DNA of 64,000 bases from Callipepla californica brunnescens (lineage: Eukaryota; Chordata; Aves; Galliformes; Odontophoridae): the NCBI GenBank assembly GCA_023055505.1, contig JALIRH010000007.1, forward strand, positions 11,535,773 to 11,599,772. The letters are read 5' to 3'. Shown piece after piece: positions 39,858-48,533 of the stretch (positions are counted from its first letter, which is position 1; every line of letters starts with the position of its first letter). Position numbers and translations under genes: made by a program. The notes beneath the pieces were generated by a model, which worked only from the letters and a program-made list of their open reading frames with translations, made no database searches and was not told the origin of the DNA.

Positions 39858-39866
39858 CTTTTAAAG
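39858..39866 (-). promoter_or_regulatory. TATA-like box of RSAD2
   Basis: Reads CTTTAAAAG on the gene strand, flanked by GC-rich sequence. A TATA at this place predicts transcription starting near 39830-39838, just upstream of the pentamer repeat. Not experimentally confirmed. Confidence 0.6.
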
Positions 39867-39913
39867 AGCGGCGGCACGGCCCGCCCCACCCGTCGCCGCA
39901 CGGGGAAACGCCG

Positions 39914-39926
39914 GGTTTCGCTTTCC
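39914..39926 (-). promoter_or_regulatory. Perfect ISRE of the RSAD2 promoter
   Basis: On the minus strand the site reads GGAAAGCGAAACC, 13 of 13 against the ISRE consensus GRAAASYGAAASY bound by ISGF3 and IRFs. It lies about 167 bp upstream of the ATG and about 50 bp upstream of the TATA-like box, the usual layout of an interferon-stimulated promoter. Confidence 0.88.
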
Positions 39927-40120
39927 CTTCTCGCGGAGAAGATATCTGGCACCGAGCCCGCCCCTCTCGAGGTGTAACTCGCGGTGTGGACGTGGTCACC
40001 GCCGTCGGGCCGAGCATTTCCAGCACCTGAACGCTCCTACTGAGTGTGGGCTGCGTGGCTTCGGTTCTTGGAGTGGAAAAGGGTGAGGCAAGGTGACAGC
40101 TGAGCTTGTGTTCTGCCGAG

Positions 40121-40283
40121 TGTGGCGAGGCCCTGGCACAGAGCAGCTATGGATACCCCATCCCTGGAGGTATTCAGGCCAGGCTGGATGGGGCCGTCTG
40201 CCCCCCAACCATGCCCATTGAACAGGATTGGAACTAGATGATCTTAAGGTCCCTTCCGACTCAAGCCATGCTGTGATCCTGAT
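40121..40283 (+). mobile_element. CR1 3' fragment upstream of RSAD2
   Basis: Contains GAGGCCCTGGCACAGAG, CCATCCCTGGAGGTATTCA, GGAACTAGATGATCTTAAGG and a degenerate tail. It lies about 200 bp beyond the ISRE. Confidence 0.87.
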
Positions 40284-40943
40284 TCACTCACTTTAAAACT
40301 GACCCACTGGCCCACCAATGGCTGGACCATAACAGATGGGGCTTCAGCATTCCCCCTAAGCCAGTGTGCAGGTTCTCTATCAGCCATCCTTTCTGGACCC
40401 ATGCTTTCATGGTTGGGAAGAGAATCTTCCTGCTGTACCTGGCCTTCGTAACACCACCTTACAAAAAGGTTGTTGCAGTATGACAGGAAACGTCTCAGTT
40501 CCTGAGGGTTTCCAAAATTGCCTCGGAGTTTATCAGCAAAGACTGTTTCAATGAGTCACCCACATGAGAAGTGATCCAGCTCCTTCAGGCTTATGTAAGA
40601 CTCAAGGTTAAGGATGAAAGCTGTCTTTTCTGGTATCCTCAGTTCCTTCCTCACTAACACAATCACCTCTGCTTCATGTTAGGAACTTTCTGCCATGATG
40701 TATCTTCTCTAGCACAATTACTTTCTCACCTAATTTCTAACTTTTATTCACGTCAAGTTGAGCCAATTCAGCTACAGGGAGCACAACCGTCTCCCTTCCT
40801 TGAGTTGAACATCAGTTGTGGGTAAAAACAAAGGACACCTGTGCACTGGGGTCTGTTTTAGGACATCTGGTCACAGGGAGCCTGTTGACGAGGCCTTCTT
40901 GTTTCTACTACAAGAAGCATAGTGCTTGCAGGCTCTTATGACA

Positions 40944-41167
40944 TTTTTAATTTAGATTAGATGTTAGGGGGATATTTTTCACTCAAAGGGCACTGAGGCC
41001 CTGGCACAGCTGCCCAGAGAAGCTGTTGGTGTCCCATCCCTGGAGGGACTCAAGGCTGGGCTGGGTGGGTTACTGCCACTGGTGGGAAACCAGTCCACAG
41101 CAGGGGGATTGGAACTGAATGATCTTTGAAGTCCTTTCCAACCCAAGCCATTCTGTGATCCTATGAT
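40944..41167 (+). mobile_element. CR1 3' fragment between RSAD2 and CMPK2
   Basis: Contains GATTAGATGTTAGGGGGA, CACTGAGGCCCTGGCACAG, CTGCCCAGAGAAGCTGT and the tail CCATTCTGTGATCCTATGA. Confidence 0.9.
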
Positions 41168-42316
41168 CTGAGAATGCTTGTGGTAGGTAGGCACAAGGTC
41201 TTAAAGACTTCCAATAGTGCGTCTCATACAGCAAAATAAGGCTCAAAATATGTAATTTCCAAAACCAATTAACATTTTTAATGATTACCAGTTTATCCCA
41301 ACACAGGATTTACATTTGGTACAAAAAGACTCAGAGTATGTCTGAAAAGTAAAGAAAAACATGACCATTTTTTGAATTGTGTTCCTTCTTAAAAGAGGGG
41401 AACTGTATTTCTGGGAGAAAAATTATAGAGAACTAACACTGAAGTTTACTCAAGACTTCCTGTTCTTCATAATTTTCCCTGAGCTTTCTTAGGAAATGGC
41501 AATTATGAACACTCTCCAATTTTTTGCCTCAACAGAGTTTGTTTTCAGATGATGCTCCCTGCATTACATGCAAAGCCCATGTCTGATTGTTACTGCTGCA
41601 CAAACCCGGACCTGGATGTGCCCCCTGAGGATGTGCAGATACTAGCAATCTACAACAAATGTTGCAAGCAGTGACTAATTTTCTGTCCGATAGCCCTCAA
41701 GAAGAGGCTGAGAGAATGGCATCCCAGAACTCAGTGTGTTTCAGTTCATCACATATGCATCAAAAAATATTTTCAAATGCTTGAATGCTGGTATTAATGG
41801 CAAACTGGATGGCACACAGACTCATGACTGGCATAGAAGAATCCAACAGGATCCAACATGGCTAATACTGCAGTACTTCCTTTTTTGCTAGAAAAGCAGA
41901 ACTTGATAATAATGTTCTGAGAAGAACATTGCTTTTCACATGGTTAGCACATTTGCTCTTCAACGTCATTTTCTGTTATACAAAAGACAAAATGACAAAG
42001 GTTTAGTTGAAGAAACTGAAGAATGTTAGTGTAAGTTAATTTCAGAACAGATTCATACTCTCTCTAAACACTTAGATCTGTCTTGGAGAAAAAAAGCAAG
42101 GCAACTCCATTCTCCTGTTTTTACCTGGCTATTTATGCACATTGTATTGGTGTGAAGCAGCTGAAATCTTGCACAAAGTTACTCATAAGTAGTTAGCAAG
42201 TAGAGCAGAAAGTCACACACATAAGTGATCTCTTAAACATACTATTAAAAGGAAATGGAGCACCAGCTGCTTGGCTCAGGAATGCCTGTAAACAGGGTCA
42301 GATCAGTGTGGTGAGA

Positions 42317-42350
42317 AGGGAAAGTGGAAAATGGAAAATGAAAGTAAACA
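42317..42350 (+). promoter_or_regulatory. IRF/ISRE-type GAAA cluster between RSAD2 and CMPK2
   Basis: Four spaced GGAA/GAAA units in about 30 bp. The best 13-mer, GGAAAATGAAAGT at 42333-42345, fits the ISRE consensus at 12 of 13 positions. It lies 1.8 kb from the CMPK2 start and 2.6 kb from the RSAD2 start, so it could serve both genes. The function is inferred. Confidence 0.45.
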
Positions 42351-42964
42351 TTCAGTCACTGGGGAAAGGCATCAGTGCCTTCAGGAAACAAGCAAAACAG
42401 ACAAGCAAGGAATCAGATAAGCTTCAGTGGAGAGAAATGTAATACAGTACACATATGAAAAAACAATCAAAACAATATTTGCATAATGATGAGGTCAGGA
42501 GTTGCACTTACATTTCAGGAAAGACATCTCAGAGTGCAGTTACTCTCCTGAAACCATTGGCCCTGTGGGAGGCAGCAGCTAAAAAAGCCAACAAAAACTT
42601 TGTACCAAGTACTGAGAATAAGAGAGATGGCATTATTTCGCAAATTGTGCACAGAGAGCTATACCTGGATAAGTGGTACACTTCTAGTCTCCACATCTTT
42701 GCAGGACCTTTAGAGCCAAATGACCAAGGGGACTGAGTAGAAGGCAGGGCTCTCACTTCTACATGACAAACCTGAGGGGGAAATCTGAGTCAGCTTCACA
42801 AAATCATGAAGGTGGTAGATAAGCTGAGTGTTGAACAGTTATTTACCAAATTAACCAGGTATTAGTAGGGGGCATTTACTGAAAGAAGTAGGAAATGAGT
42901 TTTAAGTTCAAGCTCCTGAGGAAACGCTTGCAGGGTGTATTCTCTCTTATATTCTATATTTACT

Positions 42965-43490
42965 GATCTATGGTGAGATCATACCCCGAGTACTGTGTTC
43001 ACTTTTGGGCCCCTTACTGCAAGAAAGGCATCAAGGCCCTGGAGCATGTTCAGAGAATGGCAACAAAGCTGTGAGTGGTCTGGAGCACAAGTCTAGTAGG
43101 GAGAGGATGAGGCAACTGGGATTGTTCAGTATGAAGAAGAGGAGGTTCAGGGGAGACCTTATCACTCCTTACAGCTATATGAAAAGAGGTTGTAGTAAGT
43201 TGGGGATTGGCCTCTTCTCCCATGTACCTAGTGATAGGATGAGAAAGAATGGCCTCAAGTTGTGCCAGGGAAGGTTTGGTTTCTATATAAGGACAAATTT
43301 CTTCACAGAAGGAGTGGTCAGGCACTGGCACAGGCTGCCTAGGGAAGTGGTGGGGTCAACATCCCTGGAGGTGCTCAAGAAATGTGGAGATGTAGCACCA
43401 AGGGGTATGATTAGTGGGCATGGTGGGGAATTAAACGATCTTAGTGATGTTTTCCAACCTTAATGACACTATTCTAGGATTCTGTGATAT
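42965..43490 (+). mobile_element. CR1 LINE, longer 3' fragment upstream of CMPK2
   Basis: The longest CR1 copy here. An open frame (43005-43463) retains the ORF2 C-terminal signature: NGLKLCQGRF, then FFTEGVVRHWHRLPREVV and SLEVLKK. It ends with CCAACCTTAATGAC and ATTCTGTGATA. It is one of several insertions in the RSAD2-CMPK2 interval. Confidence 0.92.
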
Positions 43491-43637
43491 TCAGAAGTCA
43501 ACTTGGGTATCTCCAAGGTGCAGTTTTCCAGCTATTTAAAGGGCAAAAAGGGACTGCTGCAGGTTCTATTTTACAAGATAAATATTTCAAAAACACAAAA
43601 TCTATGTTTTGGACAGCGTCGCTCACAGCAGCTGTCA

Positions 43638-43905
43638 AGAATCACGGAATCACACAGCGTTCTGAGTTGGAAGGGACCCATGAGGATCATTAACACCGAA
43701 CCCCAAATCCAAACTCTATGTCTGGGGGTGGTGTCCAAACACTCCTTGAAGTCCGGTGCTCGGGGCCGTGCACTCTGCCCTGAGCATCCTGTGCCATGCT
43801 CACTGCCCTCTGGGGCAGAGCCTTTCCCTAGCTCCCACCTGACCTTCCCCTGATTCAGCCCTATGTCTTTCCCTCGGCTTCTATCACTGGTTATCAGAGC
43901 GAGGA
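43638..43905 (-). mobile_element. CR1 fragment just upstream of the CMPK2 promoter
   Basis: Starts AGAATCACGGAATCACACAG, then GTTGGAAGGGACCCATGAG and a GC-richer body. It ends about 175 bp before the CMPK2 ISRE-like site. Confidence 0.85.
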
Positions 43906-43922
43906 GATCAGAAACATAAACA

Positions 43923-43943
43923 AATAATAATAATAATAATAAT
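43923..43943. repeat. (AAT)7 microsatellite
   Basis: Trinucleotide run at the edge of the preceding CR1 copy. Confidence 0.9.
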
Positions 43944-44079
43944 AAAAACTCTCGGTATCTTCTTCCCACTTTCACTTCCTACCCCACACGGAGCTAGCAG
44001 CACTCCCGCGATCCTCCGAACGAGAAGAGGCGGAGCAGAAAACCCTTGCCCCAGATAGGCTTTTCCTCACGCAACAGTT

Positions 44080-44092
44080 AGTTTCGTTTCTC
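44080..44092 (-). promoter_or_regulatory. ISRE-like element of the CMPK2 promoter
   Basis: On the minus strand it reads GAGAAACGAAACT, 11 of 13 against GRAAASYGAAASY, with an intact AANNGAAA IRF core. It lies 74-86 bp upstream of the CMPK2 ATG. It is weaker than the RSAD2 site. Confidence 0.6.
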
Positions 44093-44143
44093 GCCGGCTC
44101 CGAGACCGCCCGCCCCTTTCTGCTCCCGCCCCGGTGCGGCAGC

Positions 44144-44164
44144 GGGCTGCGGGCTGCGGGCTGC
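44144..44164 (+). repeat. (GGGCTGC)3 heptamer directly before the CMPK2 start
   Basis: Three perfect copies of GGGCTGC end one base before the ATG, so they would lie in the 5' UTR. GC-rich and able to form secondary structure. Confidence 0.9.
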
Positions 44165-44165
44165 G

Positions 44166-44255
44166 ATGCTGCGGGGCTGCACCGCGGGGCCGCCGGGCCC
44201 CCTCCGCCGCGCCCTGCCCGCCGCCAAGCCCGCCGTCCGCCGCCGCCTGCGGGAG
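44166..44255 (+). CDS. CMPK2: CMPK2 coding exon 1 (30-residue leader)
   Basis: Encodes MLRGCTAGPP then an Arg/Ala/Pro-rich stretch ending VRRRLRE, followed by donor GAG|GTGAGC. Phase 0, and the LRE|C junction aligns with the vertebrate sequence just before the kinase domain. The intron behind it is only 73 nt. The ATG has G at -3. Confidence 0.75.
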
Positions 44256-47200
44256 GTGAGCGCCCGGGGGACCGCTCCGTTCCGTGGGGTCTGCAGGGCG
44301 GGTGCGAAGGTTTAATTCTCTCCCTCAGTGCGCGGCGCGGATCCCGGAGGCCGGAGCGGTGCTGGATATCCTGGAGAAGTGCCCCGAGAGTCAGCGGAAG
44401 GGAGAGTTTCCCGTCGTGGTGTTTGAGGGGTTGGATGCCACAGGTAGGAGCGTGGGGTGGGGTGAAGCGCGGTAGGGGTTGTTGGGAGGAGTAACCGCTG
44501 TGGCTTTGAGACGCACACGAGGCTTAAAAAGTCGTGAAAACAAATTCAGCCCAAAAATTCAGAAAATCCAACAGACTTAAGTATAATTATCCATTATAAA
44601 TACCAATCTGCCTTCTCTCATTTGCTGATTTTCATTCTATTATTCATTCTTCATTATCTGTATAAATGAAGAAACACAAAGTGTGGCGTGCTGGAAATTG
44701 TATTTCATGTGCAGATTATGACACATATTTTTGCTGGTGAGTAAACTCATCTGCTGGAGCTAAAGTAGTGGTGGGCTGGGAAACTGGCAGCAGTTTGTTG
44801 CAGGGAGGAGTGGGAGTTGCTTCTGCGTAACTTTGTTTTCTGTATTTTTTTTGTCAAATAGAACTGAAAATTGCTTCTGAAGAGCAAGTATTGATGGATA
44901 GTATCCGCACAGATTGTCACACAGAAAAATAGTGTAAATGGATATATGGAGAAATTGGTATTCATTATGCATTTAAAGGAGTGAATCTGGAGAACTGGTG
45001 GGAGGGCAGAGAAGGAGATCCAGAGAGCTGGAAGCGGAGTAATTAATAACCTTTGAGTCAGGCTCATAAGCACTTTTCACTGAAAACCTTATCACAAGTT
45101 ACTCAGGCTACACTGTGTCGGAACAAGTACTCCAAGTAAAAATAAAATAAGAGCACTTTTCAAATCTTTTAATTTCAGCTGTATCTGAAGTGGTATATAA
45201 CAAATGTTTCCTTTTGTTAATGAAATGCAGGCAAAACCACAGTAACACAGTCAGTTAAGGATGCCCTGGGCGCCATCCTGTTAAGGTCTCCACCAGCTTG
45301 CATCAGCCAGTGGAGGACAATATTTGATGAAGAGCCAGCACCTATTAGAAGGGCCTTTTATTCTGCAGGCAACTACATCCTCGCTTCGGAAATAGCGAAA
45401 GCATCCACCCAGGCACCTGTGATTGTAGACAGGTTTGTATATTTAAGAAGTCCTCTTACATCAGTACCATCATCTGGTTGCTCAGTGGAAAGAATGGAAA
45501 AGAAAGGAAAGAAAAAAAGTAAAGGGGAGGGAAGAAAAAGGAATAGGGAAAGGGAAGGGAAAAGGAGGGAAAAGAGGAAAAGAGAAGAAGAGTTGCAAGG
45601 GACCTTAAGGGATCATTGAGTCCAACTGACGCTTCAAGTCAAAGCCTACCAAATGTTAAAGCACATTACTGAGAGCATCTTCCAAATGCCTGTAGAACAC
45701 TGGCAGGCATGAGGCATCACTCACCTCTCTTAATAAAGGAAGTCTATATGTACTTTGAAACCCCAAGCTTGTTTCAATAGATATACTACGACCTCCTCCC
45801 CTCTCATTGCCCAGAATTTGTTTGGGTATCTGTGAGTATCTGTTTTTAACCAGCCTTAAAAACTTGGAAGTATGTACAGTGTAGTACCTCATAGTGGTGG
45901 GAATGTTAATCACAAGTGAAATGGGTAACCATTAATAAAGATCATTTTCATTAACGTGGTTGAAGATCACATCTTTTCCACCAAATTTGCTGCAAATAGT
46001 GGTTTAAAACTCACAAAAAATGAAAGTCTGGTTATTGGATTTGGAAATATTACATAACACTCTCCTTTTGTTTCTTCTCATTAGGAGAAGACTTTATTTT
46101 GATAGGAGCATCTGGAACATTTTTCCTAATGTGTAGCTTCTATCGTATATTTTAAATCATAATTCCCAATTAGAGTTGCCTTCAAACTTCCAGTGTAACC
46201 TGCCCCGTCATTCTTTCACTTGTGGTTATCAAAGAGTCAGTAGTGTTGAATCATTTGTGTTAGGAGGGATGCTTAAAGGTCATCTCATCCAACTTTCTTG
46301 CAATGAACACCTACAGCTAGATCAGGTTGCTGAGAGCCTGTGCATCCTGACCTTCAGTGTCTCCAAGGATGAGTCATCCACCACCTCTCCCGGCAACCTG
46401 TTATGTTGATGCTTGCCTCCTATGTTATTGAAGAGTTTGTGTCTATTCTAAAATGTCTTTCTGTCCATTCTGTATTTCATTGACAGGTACTGGCACAGCA
46501 CGGCTGCTTATACAATAGCCACTGAAACAGCTGGGAACATCCAGAATCTTCCACCAGATCATGATGCTGTGTATAAGTGGCCTGAAGACCTGCTCAAACC
46601 TGATCTTGTTCTTCTCCTAACTGTCAGCCCTGAGGAGCGAGCCCGGAGGATTGAGGGTCGAGGGCTAGAGAAAACAAAAGAAGAGGCTGAGCTGGAAGCT
46701 AACAGCTTGTTTCGCCAAAGGTATAATTTAATGAAGGGTAGGAGGAGGGAGGAAGTCTTGGTTCCTGTGGATTCAGTAACTGAATGTCTTGCTTATGTTA
46801 CTGGGACAAGGCTTCCTATATCTCTACATCTTGTGGAGGTTTTTTTGGAAAAGATTCAAAGCTGATGAGGATGGTATATTTTGTCATTTCTAATTAAATG
46901 TGTTTGAAAGCTACAGGTGAATAATTTCAGCCTCCCGTGTAGTCAAAACAGTCTGTGCAGCCTTCAGTGTGATTCAGCTGAGCATGTGTTAGGAGCCCAG
47001 TGATCCGACCATAAACATGTAGTCATCTAAGGTGTTCTAGGGCATCTTCAAGAGGCTGACAGATATGACACGCAGCCTGTGGACCCTTTCTGGATCAGCA
47101 ACTGGAAGCTAAATGAAATAGGCTACATCACCTCAAGCAGCACTTGGTACATGCATTTAGGCATCTGAATTGCACCTTAGATATCCTACTTCAAGGTGAG

Positions 47201-48533
47201 CTGAATTGCTGTCTAGGCACCACCAAATATATTGATGACATTATCATTTTCTGCAGTGGGAACTTGCATAACTAGACCTCATGTAAATATCTCCACATTG
47301 ACACCTGGGTGTAATTGTCCACATACATAAATCTCAAAGCTGAAACTTACCTCTGGAGTTTTAGCATTTATAGGATTGACACATTTTAAAAAATGTATTG
47401 CTTGATTTTGGCAGAAGCTCTTTGCAGACATGCAGTTCACACAAGGATGAGTGAACTGAGAGAAAATTATGCCATTTAAGAATCTTCCATATTTTAATTC
47501 TGTTTCTCCTTGTTTCCTCCAGAAAGCCTTTGGTTATTCTGCTTGTTAATTATGTCAGCCTGGATGTGAGAACATTCAGAGTCTTGCTTGATTCATCTTC
47601 GGACTTGCAGCCTGAATGTTAGACATTATTAATTCTTGTGGGAGTGGAGAAAATGATATTCACATCTCCATTCACATCCTCAGAGACTAAATGAGACAAG
47701 AGTTCCACTTTATGAGAAGGCTTCTATTCTGCCTAGGCATGGAGGTTTTCATCCTGTGTTTCATGCTAGTATTCATCTAGTTAGCAAAGCTAATTAGAGG
47801 AAAGAGTTGTGTGTGAACTCTAATCTTTCTCCAGTTCTTCAGTGATTCCAAGCTGAGATCAGTCAGTGAGCACACAGCCACGTTGAATAGTTCAGAGGCA
47901 CATTGACAGGCTCCAGATAGATTAACTCAGGTGTTAAAAGCAGGTTGCCCACTGTATGGCTATACTAGAGAGTTTCTAGAGCTAAGCCATAAAGAAAGAA
48001 ATACATCAATGTAATGCCATGTGAATATTGATATGGGCCTGGCAATCACTGTCAAGGAAACTGTGCATTCTGAGGTTTTCCTAATGGTTCCACAGAATCG
48101 CAGAATTGTAGGGGTTGGAAGGGACCTCTAGAGATCATCGAGTCCAACCCCCTGTCAAAGCAGCTCCCTAGCCCAGTTGCACAGGTAGGCATCCATGCAG
48201 GTCTTCAACGTCTCCGGAGAAGGAGACTCCACCACATCTCTGTGCAGCCTGTTTTTTGCAACTCTTTGCAATTGATTTCATACTCAGCTTTGTATTACTT
48301 TTTTTTTTTTCCGTTGTCTCTGCAGTGCCAGTACTTTCTTCTGAGACCGATGACTAATGCCATTTCACATCCCAGCAATTTGTTATATTTCTCTTGTTTT
48401 GTTTTAAAATAGGATCGAAGAGTCGTACAGAAGGATGGTGAATCCCGCATGCCAAGAGGTTGACGCCAGTCCTTCCAAGGAGGAGGTTTTCAAGACAGTG
48501 CTGCAACTAATTAAAAAGCACTGTGCTTTGTGA
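44166..48533 (+). CDS. CMPK2: Mitochondrial UMP-CMP kinase 2 with short N-terminus (five coding exons)
   Basis: Coding exons are 44166-44255, 44329-44443, 45231-45432, 46487-46720 and 48413-48533; all junctions are GT-AG and in phase, giving 762 nt, 253 aa plus TGA. The enzyme is a thymidylate-kinase-fold nucleoside monophosphate kinase of mitochondria acting on UMP, CMP and deoxy forms; it is interferon-induced and feeds the CTP used by viperin. Visible features: P-loop GLDATGKT (64-71), the VIVDRYWH motif (Asp135-Arg136), and the LID-type region SPEERARRIEGRG (183-195). Residues 1-30 are rich in Arg, Ala and Pro with no acidic residue until the last, like a mitochondrial presequence. Human CMPK2 is 449 aa; the extra N-terminal region is absent here. 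An in-frame TAG at 44079-44081 and no other ATG make 44166 the first possible start in this exon. Kinase identity is near certain; the N-terminus is less so. Confidence 0.94.
44329..44443 (+). CDS. CMPK2: CMPK2 coding exon 2 (residues 31-69, start of P-loop)
   Basis: The acceptor is TCTCTCCCTCAG. The exon encodes CAARIPEAGAVLDILEK to VVVFEGLDAT and the first base of Gly69. The donor is ACAG|GTAGGA. It matches the family segment leading into the P-loop. Confidence 0.94.
45231..45432 (+). CDS. CMPK2: CMPK2 coding exon 3 (residues 69-136)
   Basis: The acceptor is AATGCAG|GC. The exon completes the P-loop (GKTT) and runs through CISQWRTIFDEEP, RRAFYSAGNYI and SEIAK to VIVDR. The donor is GACAG|GTTTGT, splitting Arg136. 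Confidence 0.96.
45488..45592 (+). repeat. Purine-rich (G/A) tract in CMPK2 intron 3
   Basis: About 105 bp that is almost entirely A and G on the plus strand, in GGGAAA/GAAAG-type units. It begins about 55 bp after the exon 3 donor and runs directly into an inverted CR1 fragment. Confidence 0.9.
45590..45735 (-). mobile_element. CR1 fragment in CMPK2 intron 3
   Basis: Contains GCAAGGGACCTTAAGGGATC, GAGTCCAACTGACG and the CACTGGCAGGCATGAGGCA section. The terminal tail is missing. Confidence 0.75.
46245..46455 (-). mobile_element. CR1 fragment before the CMPK2 exon 4 acceptor
   Basis: Contains TCATCTCATCCAACTTTCTT, ACCTACAGCTAGATCAGGTT and CTTCAGTGTCTCCAAGGATG. It ends about 30 bp from the acceptor, so branch point and pyrimidine tract lie in or beside CR1-derived sequence. 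Confidence 0.85.
46487..46720 (+). CDS. CMPK2: CMPK2 coding exon 4 (residues 136-214)
   Basis: The acceptor is CATTGACAG|G. The exon encodes YWHSTAAYTIATET, VYKWPEDLLKPDL, LLTVSPEERARRIEGRG and EEAELEANSLFRQ. The donor CAAAG|GTATAA is only moderate, and the frame stays open for 48 codons into the intron (see the alternative end at 46721-46865). A CR1 fragment ends just before the acceptor. Confidence 0.96.
46721..46898 (+). other. CMPK2: Possible alternative CMPK2 last exon (intron 4 read-through)
   Basis: If the exon 4 donor is not used, the frame continues for 48 codons to TGA at 46863-46865, and an ATTAAA poly(A) signal follows at 46893-46898. The protein would keep the P-loop and LID but exchange the terminal helix. 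The extension includes a basic KGRRRE stretch. It may be a chance open frame. Confidence 0.3.
48094..48262 (-). mobile_element. CR1 fragment in CMPK2 intron 4
   Basis: Contains CACAGAATCGCAGAATTG, GGGTTGGAAGGGACCTCTAG, AGATCATCGAGTCCAACCCC. It lies about 150 bp before exon 5 and looks younger than most copies here. Confidence 0.92.
48413..48533 (+). CDS. CMPK2: CMPK2 terminal coding exon 5 (residues 215-253 and stop)
   Basis: The acceptor is TTTTAAAATAG|G. The exon encodes IEESYRRMVNPACQEVDASP and a helical tail ending KKHCAL, then TGA at 48531. This matches the C-terminal helix of vertebrate CMPK2. Confidence 0.94.

Larger units (their letters stand above)
39540..40020. promoter_or_regulatory. 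RSAD2: CpG-rich RSAD2 promoter and first exon
   Basis: GC- and CpG-dense block covering the first exon, the pentamer repeat, the TATA-like box and the ISRE. It contrasts with the AT-rich introns on its left and the CR1-containing sequence on its right. Confidence 0.7.
44000..44460. promoter_or_regulatory. CMPK2: CpG-rich CMPK2 promoter and exons 1-2
   Basis: CpG-dense sequence over the first two exons and the 73-nt first intron, with no TATA box seen. The TSS is likely between the ISRE-like site and the ATG. Confidence 0.65.

Noticed and set aside
39343..40030. Several long open frames on both strands around the RSAD2 start
   Set aside because: Apart from the real exon 1 frame they are products of the stop-free pentamer repeat and GC-rich sequence. 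The possible N-terminal extension is kept only as a finding.
43005..43463. 152-codon open frame as a gene
   Set aside because: It is the C-terminal end of CR1 ORF2 plus CR1 3' sequence (FFTEGVVRHWHRLPREVV), a transposon remnant.
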